From NCBI GenBank assembly GCA_963816535.1, contig CAWFKW010000003.1, forward strand, positions 1,364,001 through 1,428,000: a stretch of 64,000 bases of DNA. The letters run 5' to 3'. The first letter of the stretch is position 1. Each line of letters starts with the position of its first letter. The position numbers and the translations under genes are program-made. Of the stretch, positions 16,839 through 26,692 are shown one piece after another. The DNA is from CAWFKW01 sp963816535 (GTDB lineage: Bacteria; Bacteroidota; Ignavibacteria; Tepidaquicellales; OLB5). The notes under the pieces are model-generated. The model ran no database searches, was not told the DNA's origin, and saw nothing but the letters and a program-made list of their open reading frames with translations.

Positions 16839-19800
16839 TTAAATAATCTCAATGGTGCCGAAAGCTATTCTTTCACAAACTATATCAGCTTCTTCTTTAT
16901 CTTTAATTTCTTTCTTTTTTGAATTATACTCTAATTCGATTCGATTTTTCTCGGATTCTTTCATTCTTTTGATTCTGTCATCAGTTGCTGTCCTTAATTC
17001 CTTGTTTACTCTCGTGATCCTGTTTTCATGATACTTTGATAATGAAATCAATTTTTGCTCTGCTATCAATTTGTTTTTTGTCCGGATAAGTTCAATCTCC
17101 TGTTTTCTTTTCTCATACATTACTTCATCAATAATTACTAATCCATTAATTAATGAATTATCTAATATGGGAATATTGGAGGTTGTGCAAGAAGGATCAA
17201 TAAATATACTGGAAATTTGGGCCGAAAGTTTTTCTGCTAAGCAATTATTATTCAAATCAATTACAATAGGAATAATTTTACAATCAGACCTTAATGAAAT
17301 AATTTCCCACAAAAAATACGAGAATAAATATCTGCCCTTTGGATATTTGTCTGAAACTATTTTGATTTGAGTATATAGATTCTTGTTTACCTTAAAATAT
17401 CGCGCAGCAATTTTAGATAAGGGGTGGATGGGCGTAATAAATGGAATCATTTTATTCTCCGCTGCATATTCCTGATTAAATGTAAGCTCCAAAGTTAATT
17501 CGTTTGATTCTAACCATTTTACAAACTCTGAGAGTTGGGAGTTGACTTTCAAAGGCTTTGTTAATTCTCTCAGTATCTCTTTATCAGATTTATTAGCCCT
17601 CAGAACATATCTATTTTCATCTCTGGGTATATTTACTAATTTAGAAGAACTACTTGCAAAATTCAAAAAGGTTGAAATTAGATTTATCAAATCAAACGAA
17701 GAAATGTATTTATTCTTGTCCTTTATTTCATTTATTTCTTCATCTAATATTTTGTCTATACCTATTAATTTGATACTTTCCTCTTCTATTCTGCGCTGCT
17801 CTGCTAGTTTTAATAAAATGTTATCTGTCAGTATTTGTGCCTTCTGTTCAAGCTGATCCGTAGATAAATTGATGTCTAAAACAGCTTTGTTTATTTGGTC
17901 CGTAATATCTCCAAGTATTTCTTCAAGGTCACCAATTGTATTCTTGAAAATACCCAGTCTTTCATAGCACCGGTAGAATATTCTTTCTTCAATAGTACCG
18001 GGAGTGATAAAGTTGAATATTTGTATTTTTTCACTCTTCTGTCCTAATCTATCTATCCTACCAATTCTTTGTTCAATTTTCATAGGATTCCACGGGATGT
18101 CAAAATTTACAAGTCTGGTACAGAACTCGAAATCAAGCCCTTCACTTCCTACCTCAGATGATAGCAATATATCAATTGCCCTTTCATCTTCTGAATCCAG
18201 CCTAAATCGGTCTCTTAAATCCTCTCGCTCATACTCTTCTACTTCACCTGTAATAAGTGCTACTCTGAATCCTTGCTTTACCATTTTTCTGAATAGGTAT
18301 TTTAAGGTATTTATGTAATAGGAGAATACTAGAATTTTCTTTCCTTTAATATTTGAAATAGTATCATTTAAAATCTCTAATAAATTATCATATTTGGGAT
18401 CATTATCTGACAAATTAGCAGCTAACACTTTTAATCCATTAGCCAGTTCTATGATATCCTTTTCAATGCTGTACTGCGTTTCAATATCTAAGTCATCAGT
18501 AAAAGAAGATGTGCTAAACTTTCCTGTAGAAATGAAAGTATCTATTAAAGGGACTAAGGCGTGTAAACAGCTTGCTGCTTGTCTTTCAATTGTTGTTAAA
18601 ACGAAACCAATTATACTGGGGTCCTGATGTAGCTTTATTAACTCCCGTTTAAACTCAATAATCTTGTTATAAACCATCTGTTCTTCTGCTGTATAAGGAA
18701 CAGAAACAGTTTTAGGTACTCTCATTGTAAAGAATCCAATGTCTCGCCTTCTAGTCCGATTCATAATCATTGATAGAGAGTTAAGCTCTTCCAGATCCCT
18801 AATGCAATCTATCCTGTTTTCATCTGACATCTGCTTGTTTGATGAAAAATATGAAAGCCAATTTGTAAATCTGGGGTCTTGCAATAATATATCTTTCCCC
18901 CAAGATGTTGAAGATGCTTCTTTTAAAGCTTTTGAAACACTTTCCATCCAATTTGTTTCGACTTTAGCTCTGGTCAAACCAACAGCTTGATTGATGAAGC
19001 GATTTGGTTCTATCATTAGATTAAATGTCTCCTCATCAAGAAAATAGTCTGGCCGCAGTAAGTTTAGAAGAGTAAATAGATTTTGAGCACCCAATTGTAT
19101 TGGAGTTGCGGTTAAAAATAAAACTGCTTCTGAAACTTGACACAAGAATCGAGCTATTTCATGTGTATTTGTATCGGGATTTCTTAGATGGTGAGCTTCG
19201 TCAATAATTGTTAAATCGAATTTTGGCGGTGGATTAAGAGTTAATAAACCAGGTCTCTTCTTTTTATTAGTATTGCCAAAAATTGTTTCATCTCTTCTAA
19301 GCAATTCCAAGTGAACTATCGATTTGTTATATTGCTGTGGCCAAACACCATCAAGATCTGTTTCTCTAATACAATATTTAAGAGTTTCAGAAGTCAAAGG
19401 CCTGAAATCTTCATCAAACCTTTTCATCTCATACTTCCATTTGTTTACAAGTGATTTTGGGCAAACGATCAGTATGTTTTTCAACTCTTGTCTCGATTGC
19501 AGTTCACGCATTATCAAACCAGCCTCAATAGTTTTACCGACACCTACATCATCTGCAATCAATAATCTTGGTTGTTCTGATTTCAAAAACCTTAACAAAG
19601 GTTTAAACTGGAATGGAATGAACTTAATTCTTGCTGCGGAAAAAGAATAGATTGAATCCGTTAATGGATTTTGGAGATTTATAGAAGTAAGTCTAGCCAG
19701 AAACTCACTTGGTTCTATGATATTACTTACGACATCATCTTCTTTGAAAATGTCAATTTGTTCTTCAAAATAGATCTTAATTTCGGTACCTGAGTGAAAG

Positions 19801-19916
19801 ACCTTATATCTACAAATTTCTTTTACTGGTGATAGCAATTCAATGACCGAACCAACTTTCGAGGGTTCAGCAATTAAATAGACGATATCCCCAACATTAA
19901 ATCTATTAGTTGCCAA
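16839..19916 (-). CDS. SNF2/RapA-type helicase
   Basis: 1025 aa. Motif I ADDVGVGKTIEAGLI (about 121-135), motif II IIDEAHHLRN, motif III FLTATP, and motifs V/VI EGLDFEFCTRLVNFDIPWNP with QRIGRIDRLGQK are all intact. The N-terminus (about 1-60) looks like a small beta-barrel. The C-terminal 150 residues are rich in K/E and probably form a coiled coil. It would be an ATP-driven double-stranded DNA translocase. The start is TTG at 19916; the nearby ATG at 19923 is in another frame. It stands 228 bp after the nuclease operon and 179 bp before the ATPase gene, same strand. Confidence 0.9.
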   Translation of the reverse strand: MATNRFNVGDIVYLIAEPSKVGSVIELLSPVKEICRYKVFHSGTEIKIYFEEQIDIFKEDDVVSNIIEPSEFLARLTSINLQNPLTDSIYSFSAARIKFIPFQFKPLLRFLKSEQPRLLIADDVGVGKTIEAGLIMRELQSRQELKNILIVCPKSLVNKWKYEMKRFDEDFRPLTSETLKYCIRETDLDGVWPQQYNKSIVHLELLRRDETIFGNTNKKKRPGLLTLNPPPKFDLTIIDEAHHLRNPDTNTHEIARFLCQVSEAVLFLTATPIQLGAQNLFTLLNLLRPDYFLDEETFNLMIEPNRFINQAVGLTRAKVETNWMESVSKALKEASSTSWGKDILLQDPRFTNWLSYFSSNKQMSDENRIDCIRDLEELNSLSMIMNRTRRRDIGFFTMRVPKTVSVPYTAEEQMVYNKIIEFKRELIKLHQDPSIIGFVLTTIERQAASCLHALVPLIDTFISTGKFSTSSFTDDLDIETQYSIEKDIIELANGLKVLAANLSDNDPKYDNLLEILNDTISNIKGKKILVFSYYINTLKYLFRKMVKQGFRVALITGEVEEYEREDLRDRFRLDSEDERAIDILLSSEVGSEGLDFEFCTRLVNFDIPWNPMKIEQRIGRIDRLGQKSEKIQIFNFITPGTIEERIFYRCYERLGIFKNTIGDLEEILGDITDQINKAVLDINLSTDQLEQKAQILTDNILLKLAEQRRIEEESIKLIGIDKILDEEINEIKDKNKYISSFDLINLISTFLNFASSSSKLVNIPRDENRYVLRANKSDKEILRELTKPLKVNSQLSEFVKWLESNELTLELTFNQEYAAENKMIPFITPIHPLSKIAARYFKVNKNLYTQIKIVSDKYPKGRYLFSYFLWEIISLRSDCKIIPIVIDLNNNCLAEKLSAQISSIFIDPSCTTSNIPILDNSLINGLVIIDEVMYEKRKQEIELIRTKNKLIAEQKLISLSKYHENRITRVNKELRTATDDRIKRMKESEKNRIELEYNSKKKEIKDKEEADIVCERIAFGTIEII

Positions 19917-20144
19917 TTTCCATTAATCGTAATATATGGTTATGGTGAATTTGCTTTCGTAAAATATATTTTTTTTGATAAATATGTAATGTACAATTTA
20001 CTATAAAACAGCTGTTTTGATTCAAGATCCCAGGATATTTCGCTTCTTCTAAGAAATAAACCTTTCGATTAAGAAGAATATCTGAAGGATTATATAGAAA
20101 TCAAAGAACTGAAATAAATTAATATAACTAGCTGTTTATTTGTT

Positions 20145-21008
20145 TTAATTTGTTTCGGTAAGTTCTCTCATCCTATTAATATTACTAAGTATCCCATCAT
20201 AAGCTTTACCTTTTATTGCATCTTCATATGCATCAAGAAATGATGACCATGAGTAAACATGGGTTTTCACTTTTTCCAGCATGCTTGATAGCGTTTCATC
20301 TATTCTATCTTTGTCAATATTATTCATCTTTGCAATATTTTCATTAGAAAGAAAATCCCGAAAGCTATTTTCAAATTGTTTCATCAATTTTTGACTTTCA
20401 TGACTGTCATTGAAAGGTTTCAGAATGCCTGATTTTACTTCCGGCTTCCAAGTGGAATTATCACTTAAGTTATCTGCAATATTATCAGTCGGTAATACCA
20501 GAAAATGACAAATATTGCCAGGTTTTTTTGTTTTCTGCAACATCAGGTAAAGCGCTGACAGTTGCATGTATTTCTGATATTGCTGAAATGAATACTTATG
20601 GTTCGACTTTAATGCTGCAATTTTAATTTCTCCAAAAATTATATTCTCATGTTTATCCTTCAAGATAAAATCAGGAACACCTGTCCATTTTTTTAAACTC
20701 TGAGTATTCTGGAAATAATAACTTCTTAAGGATTCGTCCAGATTCATGCTTATTAAGTTGTTGAATATCCTGCTTAACACTATGCTAGGGGTATTCTGTA
20801 ATAAAAGTTCTAAACACCAATTAATCCAAACTTCACGTGTTTTCCATATCTTCCTGAGCCTCTGATATTCTTTAGTATCGCCTTCATGTATTGATTTGTA
20901 TAGAGTTTTTAGCTGCGCATCCTGGGGTCTCCAATATGCGGTCATTAGGATTTCGAAAGGAATATCCATTAAGTTTCTTTCTTTAAGCAGTAACGTATAA
21001 TTTGCCAT
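20145..21008 (-). CDS. Putative PD-(D/E)xK nuclease-like protein
   Basis: 287 aa, not matched to a named family. The segment VPDFILKDKHENIIFGEIKI (about residues 114-133) has the PD...ExK arrangement of restriction-type nucleases, followed by KYSFQQYQKYMQLSALYL, which could supply the Q-containing helix. It lies in the minus-strand cluster, 33 bp after the HD-domain gene and upstream of the SNF2 helicase. It could instead be an inactive relative; no experimental function is known to me. Confidence 0.6.
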   Translation of the reverse strand: MANYTLLLKERNLMDIPFEILMTAYWRPQDAQLKTLYKSIHEGDTKEYQRLRKIWKTREVWINWCLELLLQNTPSIVLSRIFNNLISMNLDESLRSYYFQNTQSLKKWTGVPDFILKDKHENIIFGEIKIAALKSNHKYSFQQYQKYMQLSALYLMLQKTKKPGNICHFLVLPTDNIADNLSDNSTWKPEVKSGILKPFNDSHESQKLMKQFENSFRDFLSNENIAKMNNIDKDRIDETLSSMLEKVKTHVYSWSSFLDAYEDAIKGKAYDGILSNINRMRELTETN

Positions 21009-21041
21009 ATTTGGTCTTTTACTTAGATATCTAAATTCGGT

Positions 21042-21464
21042 TTATTGCGAAATTAAGGTTTCATAGTAGTGCAGATATTTATTAAGCCTTTCCGAGTCCT
21101 TCTCTGTCAAAACTTTTATTCTTTTGACATCCATATTATCTTCTAAGTCTGCAATTTTGACTTTGATTGCAATTTTGTTTGTCATAACTCTTTTGATAAA
21201 TTCATCATAGTTTTCTGATTTTCTATTTGTTACGCAATCAAGAGCCGCCAAAATATCATCTGAAAATCCTGTCTTTCGTAGATCTTCAATTGTATATTTT
21301 GTATCTTCAACCACGTCATGCAATACCCCTACAATCTTTTCTTCATTTCTCCTTAATGCAAACATAACTCGCAAAGGATGGAGAATATAAGGATTGCCAA
21401 ATTTGTCTTTTTGACCCTTGTGGCCGTCAACAGCTATTTCAATTGCTTTTTCCAAAAAATCCAT
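21042..21464 (-). CDS. RelA/SpoT-type HD-domain hydrolase (small alarmone hydrolase-like)
   Basis: 140 aa, HD domain only. Motifs are HKGQKDKFGNPYILHPLRV, VGVLHDVVEDT and a late D in KIADLEDN. This is the (p)ppGpp-hydrolase pattern (Mn-dependent, MESH1/SpoT-like) without synthetase or TGS/ACT domains. Only 3 bp separate it from the upstream nuclease-like gene, so they are co-expressed. In a defence-like cluster it might hydrolyse a nucleotide signal or alarmone; that is inference. Confidence 0.8.
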   Translation of the reverse strand: MDFLEKAIEIAVDGHKGQKDKFGNPYILHPLRVMFALRRNEEKIVGVLHDVVEDTKYTIEDLRKTGFSDDILAALDCVTNRKSENYDEFIKRVMTNKIAIKVKIADLEDNMDVKRIKVLTEKDSERLNKYLHYYETLISQ

Positions 21465-21467
21465 AAT

Positions 21468-22124
21468 TTATAGTATTAATTTTGTTTTAGTTTCTTTAAT
21501 GATGCAATGATTTCCAAGCTTTTTTGCATTTCCTTTATTATCGCACCTTGTAACTTTCAATAAGTTATCAGGAATTTTTAGTTCCATCCAGTTGGGTTTG
21601 CCATCAGAAGTCATCCATTTCGGCCAGTCTTTATTAATTCGCTTTGGTTTTCTTGGAGACATAAGATAAAAATGAAGTTCTAAATTATCCTGTTTTTTGC
21701 CATCGTTACCAAACATTTCTGTGAATCGTTTGACTTTTGAATCCATTTGTTTGTTTGTCCAACCGGTTTCAGCTTTTGCCTCAATCAATACTAAATGATA
21801 TTTTCTTCCAGAATTGAAAGCAATAATTAGGTCAATGTCTTCTTGGTTTTTATTTATCTGACCATCTTTATTTTGAAATTTATTTCCTACTGCGATATCA
21901 CCGTTCCACAATTTAATACTAACATCAATCCAGTCCAAATGGTAATCCATTGCAACAAAGACCTCACCCACTATTTGAATCCCAATCTTGCCTTCAAGAG
22001 CGTTCTTGAATTCTTTTCCCAATGAAAAAGTTTTATTGCCTAATGCTGTCCCGACAAGAAAAAACCTTTCCTTCCGGTTGAAACTTTTTAAGATATCAAT
22101 TAAATTTACGCTTTTGCCATGCAT
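21468..22124 (-). CDS. Putative PD-(D/E)xK endonuclease-like protein
   Basis: 218 aa. The NQEDIDLIIAF...HLVLIEAKAETGW segment (about residues 93-125) gives the D...ExK core of PD-(D/E)xK enzymes. VGTALGN and FVAMDYHLDWID near the N-terminus look like conserved family features. It starts with ATG and lies 16 bp after the winged-helix gene and 3 bp before the HD gene. I do not recognise a characterised homologue; a restriction-like role is plausible. Confidence 0.6.
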   Translation of the reverse strand: MHGKSVNLIDILKSFNRKERFFLVGTALGNKTFSLGKEFKNALEGKIGIQIVGEVFVAMDYHLDWIDVSIKLWNGDIAVGNKFQNKDGQINKNQEDIDLIIAFNSGRKYHLVLIEAKAETGWTNKQMDSKVKRFTEMFGNDGKKQDNLELHFYLMSPRKPKRINKDWPKWMTSDGKPNWMELKIPDNLLKVTRCDNKGNAKKLGNHCIIKETKTKLIL

Positions 22125-22140
22125 TGTATTTCGTATAGAG

Positions 22141-23073
22141 TTAAGAACCTGAAATAAGCTCCATTAGTTCATTAAAGGTAATTTCGGATTTTGCTTTTAA
22201 TGCTAAATCTCTTTTAAATGCTCTGAAATCATTTTCAAACTCAAGTTTATATACAAAATTCTTAAGTACAGACTTCCGTTTTTCAATAGTAAAATATTTT
22301 CTATCCAAAGGTTCTAAGTATTTTATTAAAATTGTCTTGTAATCTTTAAATAATTTACGCGCCTTTCCCAAAGAGTCCAATCCCAGGGAATTTAATTGTA
22401 AACTATCTAATAAATGATCAAAATTCTCTGAAATTGATAATTGATCGATTACATTGATTAACTTATCATCGAATTCAGAAGCTGAATTGATATTAACTTT
22501 AACGATTTTAATTTTATTTTCTTTGCTGTATTTGTTTTTGATGCATAGGTATGAACATACCAAAAATCCCAGTAAACTTGGCATCCAATTACGTTTATTA
22601 TTATCATCATAATAATTTACAAGTCCCAATTCCCTTAATCGCAATACTGCAAACCTAACATTTGTTTTACATCTGACCGCACCCGTTTTTGTCTTTACAA
22701 TATCTTCATATGTTAGCTGATCTTTTACATTTTTAAAATATGAATCTATCAATATGTTAAGTTCAGATTTTTCGTTTTCATTTGAATTTAAAAAGAGAAA
22801 TAGTAAGAATGAGTATTGATATTCTATAGGTCGGAAATATGAAAAATTATTCAGATTCTTTAAGCTAGCCAATATATTCTCTGAAAATAAGGAATAATCG
22901 ATCTCATGTAAATCAAAAATTTTCCTAAGATTTGTCATCTCATTCTCCAAGCTTAAAACGGAATTTATTATCATTAACTGTTCGGTTTCATTAAGTTTTT
23001 TATTATTCTCTTCCAATTCCTTGGAATTAAAGATTAGTTCTTTGATTAATAATTCAAAACGGTCGATATCCAT
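22141..23073 (-). CDS. Unknown protein with a winged-helix-like segment; first gene of the cluster
   Basis: 310 aa, not recognised. The N-terminal half is helical with leucine- and glutamate-rich stretches. Residues about 130-185 (TYEDIVKTKTGAVRCKTNVR...LRELGLVNYY) look like a winged helix. It starts with ATG and is the promoter-proximal gene of the minus-strand run, so it could be a regulator or a structural subunit. The 300 bp upstream are a divergent promoter region shared with the exonuclease gene at 23374. Confidence 0.5.
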   Translation of the reverse strand: MDIDRFELLIKELIFNSKELEENNKKLNETEQLMIINSVLSLENEMTNLRKIFDLHEIDYSLFSENILASLKNLNNFSYFRPIEYQYSFLLFLFLNSNENEKSELNILIDSYFKNVKDQLTYEDIVKTKTGAVRCKTNVRFAVLRLRELGLVNYYDDNNKRNWMPSLLGFLVCSYLCIKNKYSKENKIKIVKVNINSASEFDDKLINVIDQLSISENFDHLLDSLQLNSLGLDSLGKARKLFKDYKTILIKYLEPLDRKYFTIEKRKSVLKNFVYKLEFENDFRAFKRDLALKAKSEITFNELMELISGS

Positions 23074-23373
23074 TTTTTGCTAGAAAGTATGTTTTAACAA
23101 TAATTCATTTTTATTGACTATTCTGTTATTGAATAATCGTTCTCTAAAGATTGAATAAAAAGATTAATGATAACATGCAATATGTTGTTTTGGAACATTA
23201 AGGCTATTTCATAGGCTTTGACCCATGAAATTTGATCCTTTGAAATATCTCTTATTTTGATGTCCCTTTACAAAACAAATATACTTGAATCTGCCTAAAA
23301 TTTAGTATCATAAAATGATACAAATTAATGACTTAAAATGCCTAATTTTGTAGTAATTAAAAATACATAAACA

Positions 23374-25542
23374 ATGATAACAATATCAAAATCATCATAT
23401 ATACGAGGGCTGCAATGCACAAAGAGTTTTTATCTTAATTTCTTTCACAAACAAATTGATATTGCACGAGACGATCAGGACAAAAAGATATTTGAGATTG
23501 GCCATGATGTTGGCAAATATGCTCAGCAGTTATTCCCTGGTGGTGTTGATTGCGGATTTGAAATTACGCGTGACAGGACAAAATCCATTGAATTAACGAA
23601 GCAGGCAATTGCCGAAGGCAAAGAAGTGATCTATGAAGCTGCATTTGAGTACGATGGTCTTTTATGCTTCATTGATATACTGGTAAAACAAGGAAATCAA
23701 TGGGTAATTTATGAAGTGAAAAGCTCAACATCTGTTAAGGAATATCATATTAATGATTCGGCTTTTCAGTACTATGTAATTTCAAATAATATTCCGGTTA
23801 AAGATGTATTCGTTGTTTGTTTGAATAATCAGTATGTAAGGAATGGAGAAATTGATATCAATCAATTATTTGTTAAGCTGTCTGTACTTGATCAGGCGGT
23901 CAATCTTCAAAGTGATATTAAGATAAATGTTGAAGAATACAAGAAGTTGACTGAATCAAATTCAATTCCGGATGTTAAGATCGGGAAACAATGCGATGAT
24001 CCCTTTGCATGTGATTTCAAAGGATATTGCTGGAAGGATATTCCAGAATATTCTGTATTTGATATCCAGAATATGCGTGGCAAAGATTTTGAGTTATACA
24101 ACATGGGAATTGTTGAGATAAAGGATATACCCAAGGATTTTAAATTAAATGATAAACAACTGATAGAAGTTAATAGTTATCTTGAAAATACCGACTACAT
24201 TGATAAGAGTGCCATAAAAGACTTTCTTAGCAAGATTAGTTATCCTTTGTACTTTCTGGATTTTGAAACATATCAGTCAGCTATACCAGAGTTTAACAAT
24301 TCGAGATCTTATCAGCAGATACCTTTTCAATTCAGCATGTACTACAAAGAATCAAAAGACTCCGAAGCGATTCCTTATTCTTTTCTGGCAGAGCCGGCAG
24401 AGGATCAAAGAAGAACTTTCGCGGAATCTCTGATAAAGTTAACAGAGAATCCTGGACTAATAATTGTTTACAATGCAGGATTTGAAAAGTCCCGGATAAA
24501 TGAGCTTGCAAGGGATTTCCCCGAATATGAAGCAGCATTGAACAGTATAAATAACCGAATAGTTGACCTGATGGAGCCCTTCAGAGCCAAAGCTTACTAT
24601 AAACCCGGGATGAGAAGCAGCTTTTCAATGAAAACGGTACTCCCTGCAATAGACCCGAAATATTCTTACGAGAATCTAAACATTCATGAAGGCAGCGAGG
24701 CCAGCAATGAATTTCTCAGGATGAAAACATTAAATGAAGAAAAAGAAATTAACGATATAAGAAGAAATTTGATTGATTATTGTAATCAGGACACATATGG
24801 GATGATAGTGATATTGGAGGAGCTAGAAAGACAAGATACAATAAACATTAGTACTGAGTATTCATTAGTATGGCAGCAGTTTGGAGAGGATTCTGATTTT
24901 GCGAAAAGATTCTATGTGTTCGGAAAGAGTGGATATCTTCCATTTTTAATAAACAAAGATTTGTTTAATGAAGACATGACTTTACAAGTTGAGGTAGATG
25001 AATATTTGCTATTAAAAGGGATTTTAGTAGGAATGCAAGATTCAAGATTTATGTTCAGATCGAAAGATAATGATGAAATGCTATTGAATCTGCTTGATGA
25101 ACTTTCTGATGGCTTTCGATGCTCATCTGTTGAGCAAATGATATTGGATGTATCAATTAACCTTGGAAAGGAATTTGGTATAAAACCACAGTATTATGCC
25201 TTGAAAACAGGCGTATTGAAATGTCCTAATAGTTCTAAAATACTTAGCGATCTTACTCTAGTAATCACAGAATTTCTAAAGGAAGATCCGACTAATTGCT
25301 ATGATTTATTTGAAGAGATTATAACAATGTATCAAGATATAGATATTAATCACCTTGATCACAAAGCAGTTGAGTACCTTATCTATATCAATTTTGTTGC
25401 GATTAGATTTAATAGACCCGAAAAGATCAATTCTTTTTTAGAAAACTATGTATACAAGTACATTAATTCGAGCTTTCTAAAAAATAAAATAAAGCACTTA
25501 TTAGAATCAAATGACCTTCGTATCGAGGGATTATTTATTTAA
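23374..25542 (+). CDS. Cas4-like Fe-S nuclease fused to DEDD exonuclease (DUF2779-type)
   Basis: 722 aa. Residues 1-220 resemble Cas4/RecB nucleases: Cys15, GHDVG at about 43-47, DIL at 101, YEVKSS (E114, K116), Gln132, and the cysteines C207, C213 and C219. Together with Cys15 these could hold a [4Fe-4S] cluster. Residues about 285-470 are a DEDD exonuclease: FLDFETY, YNAGFEKSRI and DYCNQDTYGM. This pairing is the DUF2779 architecture. The C-terminal 230 residues are unassigned helices. It is divergent from the six-gene minus cluster and could be part of the same defence locus or stand alone. Confidence 0.8.
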   Translation: MITISKSSYIRGLQCTKSFYLNFFHKQIDIARDDQDKKIFEIGHDVGKYAQQLFPGGVDCGFEITRDRTKSIELTKQAIAEGKEVIYEAAFEYDGLLCFIDILVKQGNQWVIYEVKSSTSVKEYHINDSAFQYYVISNNIPVKDVFVVCLNNQYVRNGEIDINQLFVKLSVLDQAVNLQSDIKINVEEYKKLTESNSIPDVKIGKQCDDPFACDFKGYCWKDIPEYSVFDIQNMRGKDFELYNMGIVEIKDIPKDFKLNDKQLIEVNSYLENTDYIDKSAIKDFLSKISYPLYFLDFETYQSAIPEFNNSRSYQQIPFQFSMYYKESKDSEAIPYSFLAEPAEDQRRTFAESLIKLTENPGLIIVYNAGFEKSRINELARDFPEYEAALNSINNRIVDLMEPFRAKAYYKPGMRSSFSMKTVLPAIDPKYSYENLNIHEGSEASNEFLRMKTLNEEKEINDIRRNLIDYCNQDTYGMIVILEELERQDTINISTEYSLVWQQFGEDSDFAKRFYVFGKSGYLPFLINKDLFNEDMTLQVEVDEYLLLKGILVGMQDSRFMFRSKDNDEMLLNLLDELSDGFRCSSVEQMILDVSINLGKEFGIKPQYYALKTGVLKCPNSSKILSDLTLVITEFLKEDPTNCYDLFEEIITMYQDIDINHLDHKAVEYLIYINFVAIRFNRPEKINSFLENYVYKYINSSFLKNKIKHLLESNDLRIEGLFI

Positions 25543-25677
25543 GTCAAAGTAGTTATGATTCGATTCCAGCAAACGGGGTTGAAAAACTAGTAAAAGGGGA
25601 TAGTGCAAATAATTTAGCAAAAGATTTGTTAATAATAATAAATTAAGTTGAAGTTCTTCAACCTGACAAATCTGCAA

Positions 25678-26385
25678 TTACTCGTCCAATTGACGTAAGC
25701 CGATGTATGGTTCTTCATATTTCATTCCTACAGGAATAAATTCAATTGACTCTAAGAATGCATTTTTAGCATCTTCCATCTTGCCTAAAAGCGCATAACA
25801 GGTACCAATGTTGTTTTGTAAGATACAATAGGTCATGTCATCTTTCAATTTAACAGGCACGAGATTTATATAGTCGTTATTCACAAAAGTTATCCTTTTG
25901 TTTTCCGATGAAGTTTCATTTTTAAATGGATTATGTCCGGATTTTTTTAAATCTTCAAATATATTTTCCATCTTAGTTTGTGCCGCAAGTTCGTAGAGTT
26001 CCAGGGCTTTTGCAATATTTCCAATTTTTTTATAAGTTAATCCTAAACTATTAAGAGATTGAACAGAAGATTTGTCTAACTTATATGCCCTTTCTAAATA
26101 ATCAATTGCCACGTCGTACTCACCTTTCAATTGATATACAATTCCAAGTCCTTGATAATTCATATGATTAGCGGTTTCACCTTCCGGGCAAAGGTGAATT
26201 GCTTTATTGTAATTTGAGATGGCTTTGTCAAAGTCACCAATAATTCTCCAAGCAAAACCTAAGTGGTAAAAAATGTCCCAATTGTCGGGGTATTTTAATA
26301 ACTCCTCCTCCAATAAATCTATAGCTTCGTGAGCTTTTCCTTGACTGAGCAAATACGATACTTCAGAAATTTTGTGGTTCTCCAT
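25678..26385 (-). CDS. Tetratricopeptide repeat protein
   Basis: 235 aa with at least five TPR units, for example WDIFYHLGFAWRIIGDFDKA, NYQGLGIVYQLKGEYDVA and QSLNSLGLTYKKIGNIAKA, and a last one with NNIGTCYALLGKMEDA. No signal peptide is seen, so it is probably cytoplasmic. It would serve as a protein-interaction scaffold; partner unknown. It is convergent with the exonuclease gene. Confidence 0.8.
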   Translation of the reverse strand: MENHKISEVSYLLSQGKAHEAIDLLEEELLKYPDNWDIFYHLGFAWRIIGDFDKAISNYNKAIHLCPEGETANHMNYQGLGIVYQLKGEYDVAIDYLERAYKLDKSSVQSLNSLGLTYKKIGNIAKALELYELAAQTKMENIFEDLKKSGHNPFKNETSSENKRITFVNNDYINLVPVKLKDDMTYCILQNNIGTCYALLGKMEDAKNAFLESIEFIPVGMKYEEPYIGLRQLDE

Positions 26386-26692
26386 TTCAATGACTAATAA
26401 AGTTACGGTTTAGACCTATATTAAATTGGTATTTAAAAACTTCAAATATATACTAATATTTTAAATTTTATAATTTTTATATTAACAATTATGATGGAAA
26501 TGTATTTTTACAATTGTACTGCTTCGTTCGCGTCAAGAAATACGTTTAAGCCCGGAGTAAAATCTGAATTGTTAAGCAAAGTTGAAATCTAATAAATATT
26601 TGTCTTGAGTAAATTTTGAATGTCTTTCTATTTAGTTACAATTATAGGTATTTCAATTCACACTTTAAAGGAATAGATAAGGATTAGAATTC

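Noticed and set aside
13429..23073. Assignment to DISARM, BREX, Zorya or the dpd system
   Set aside because: A SNF2-type helicase is present but the other signature genes (methylase, DUF1998, PglZ, motor proteins, tgt-like DpdA) are absent.
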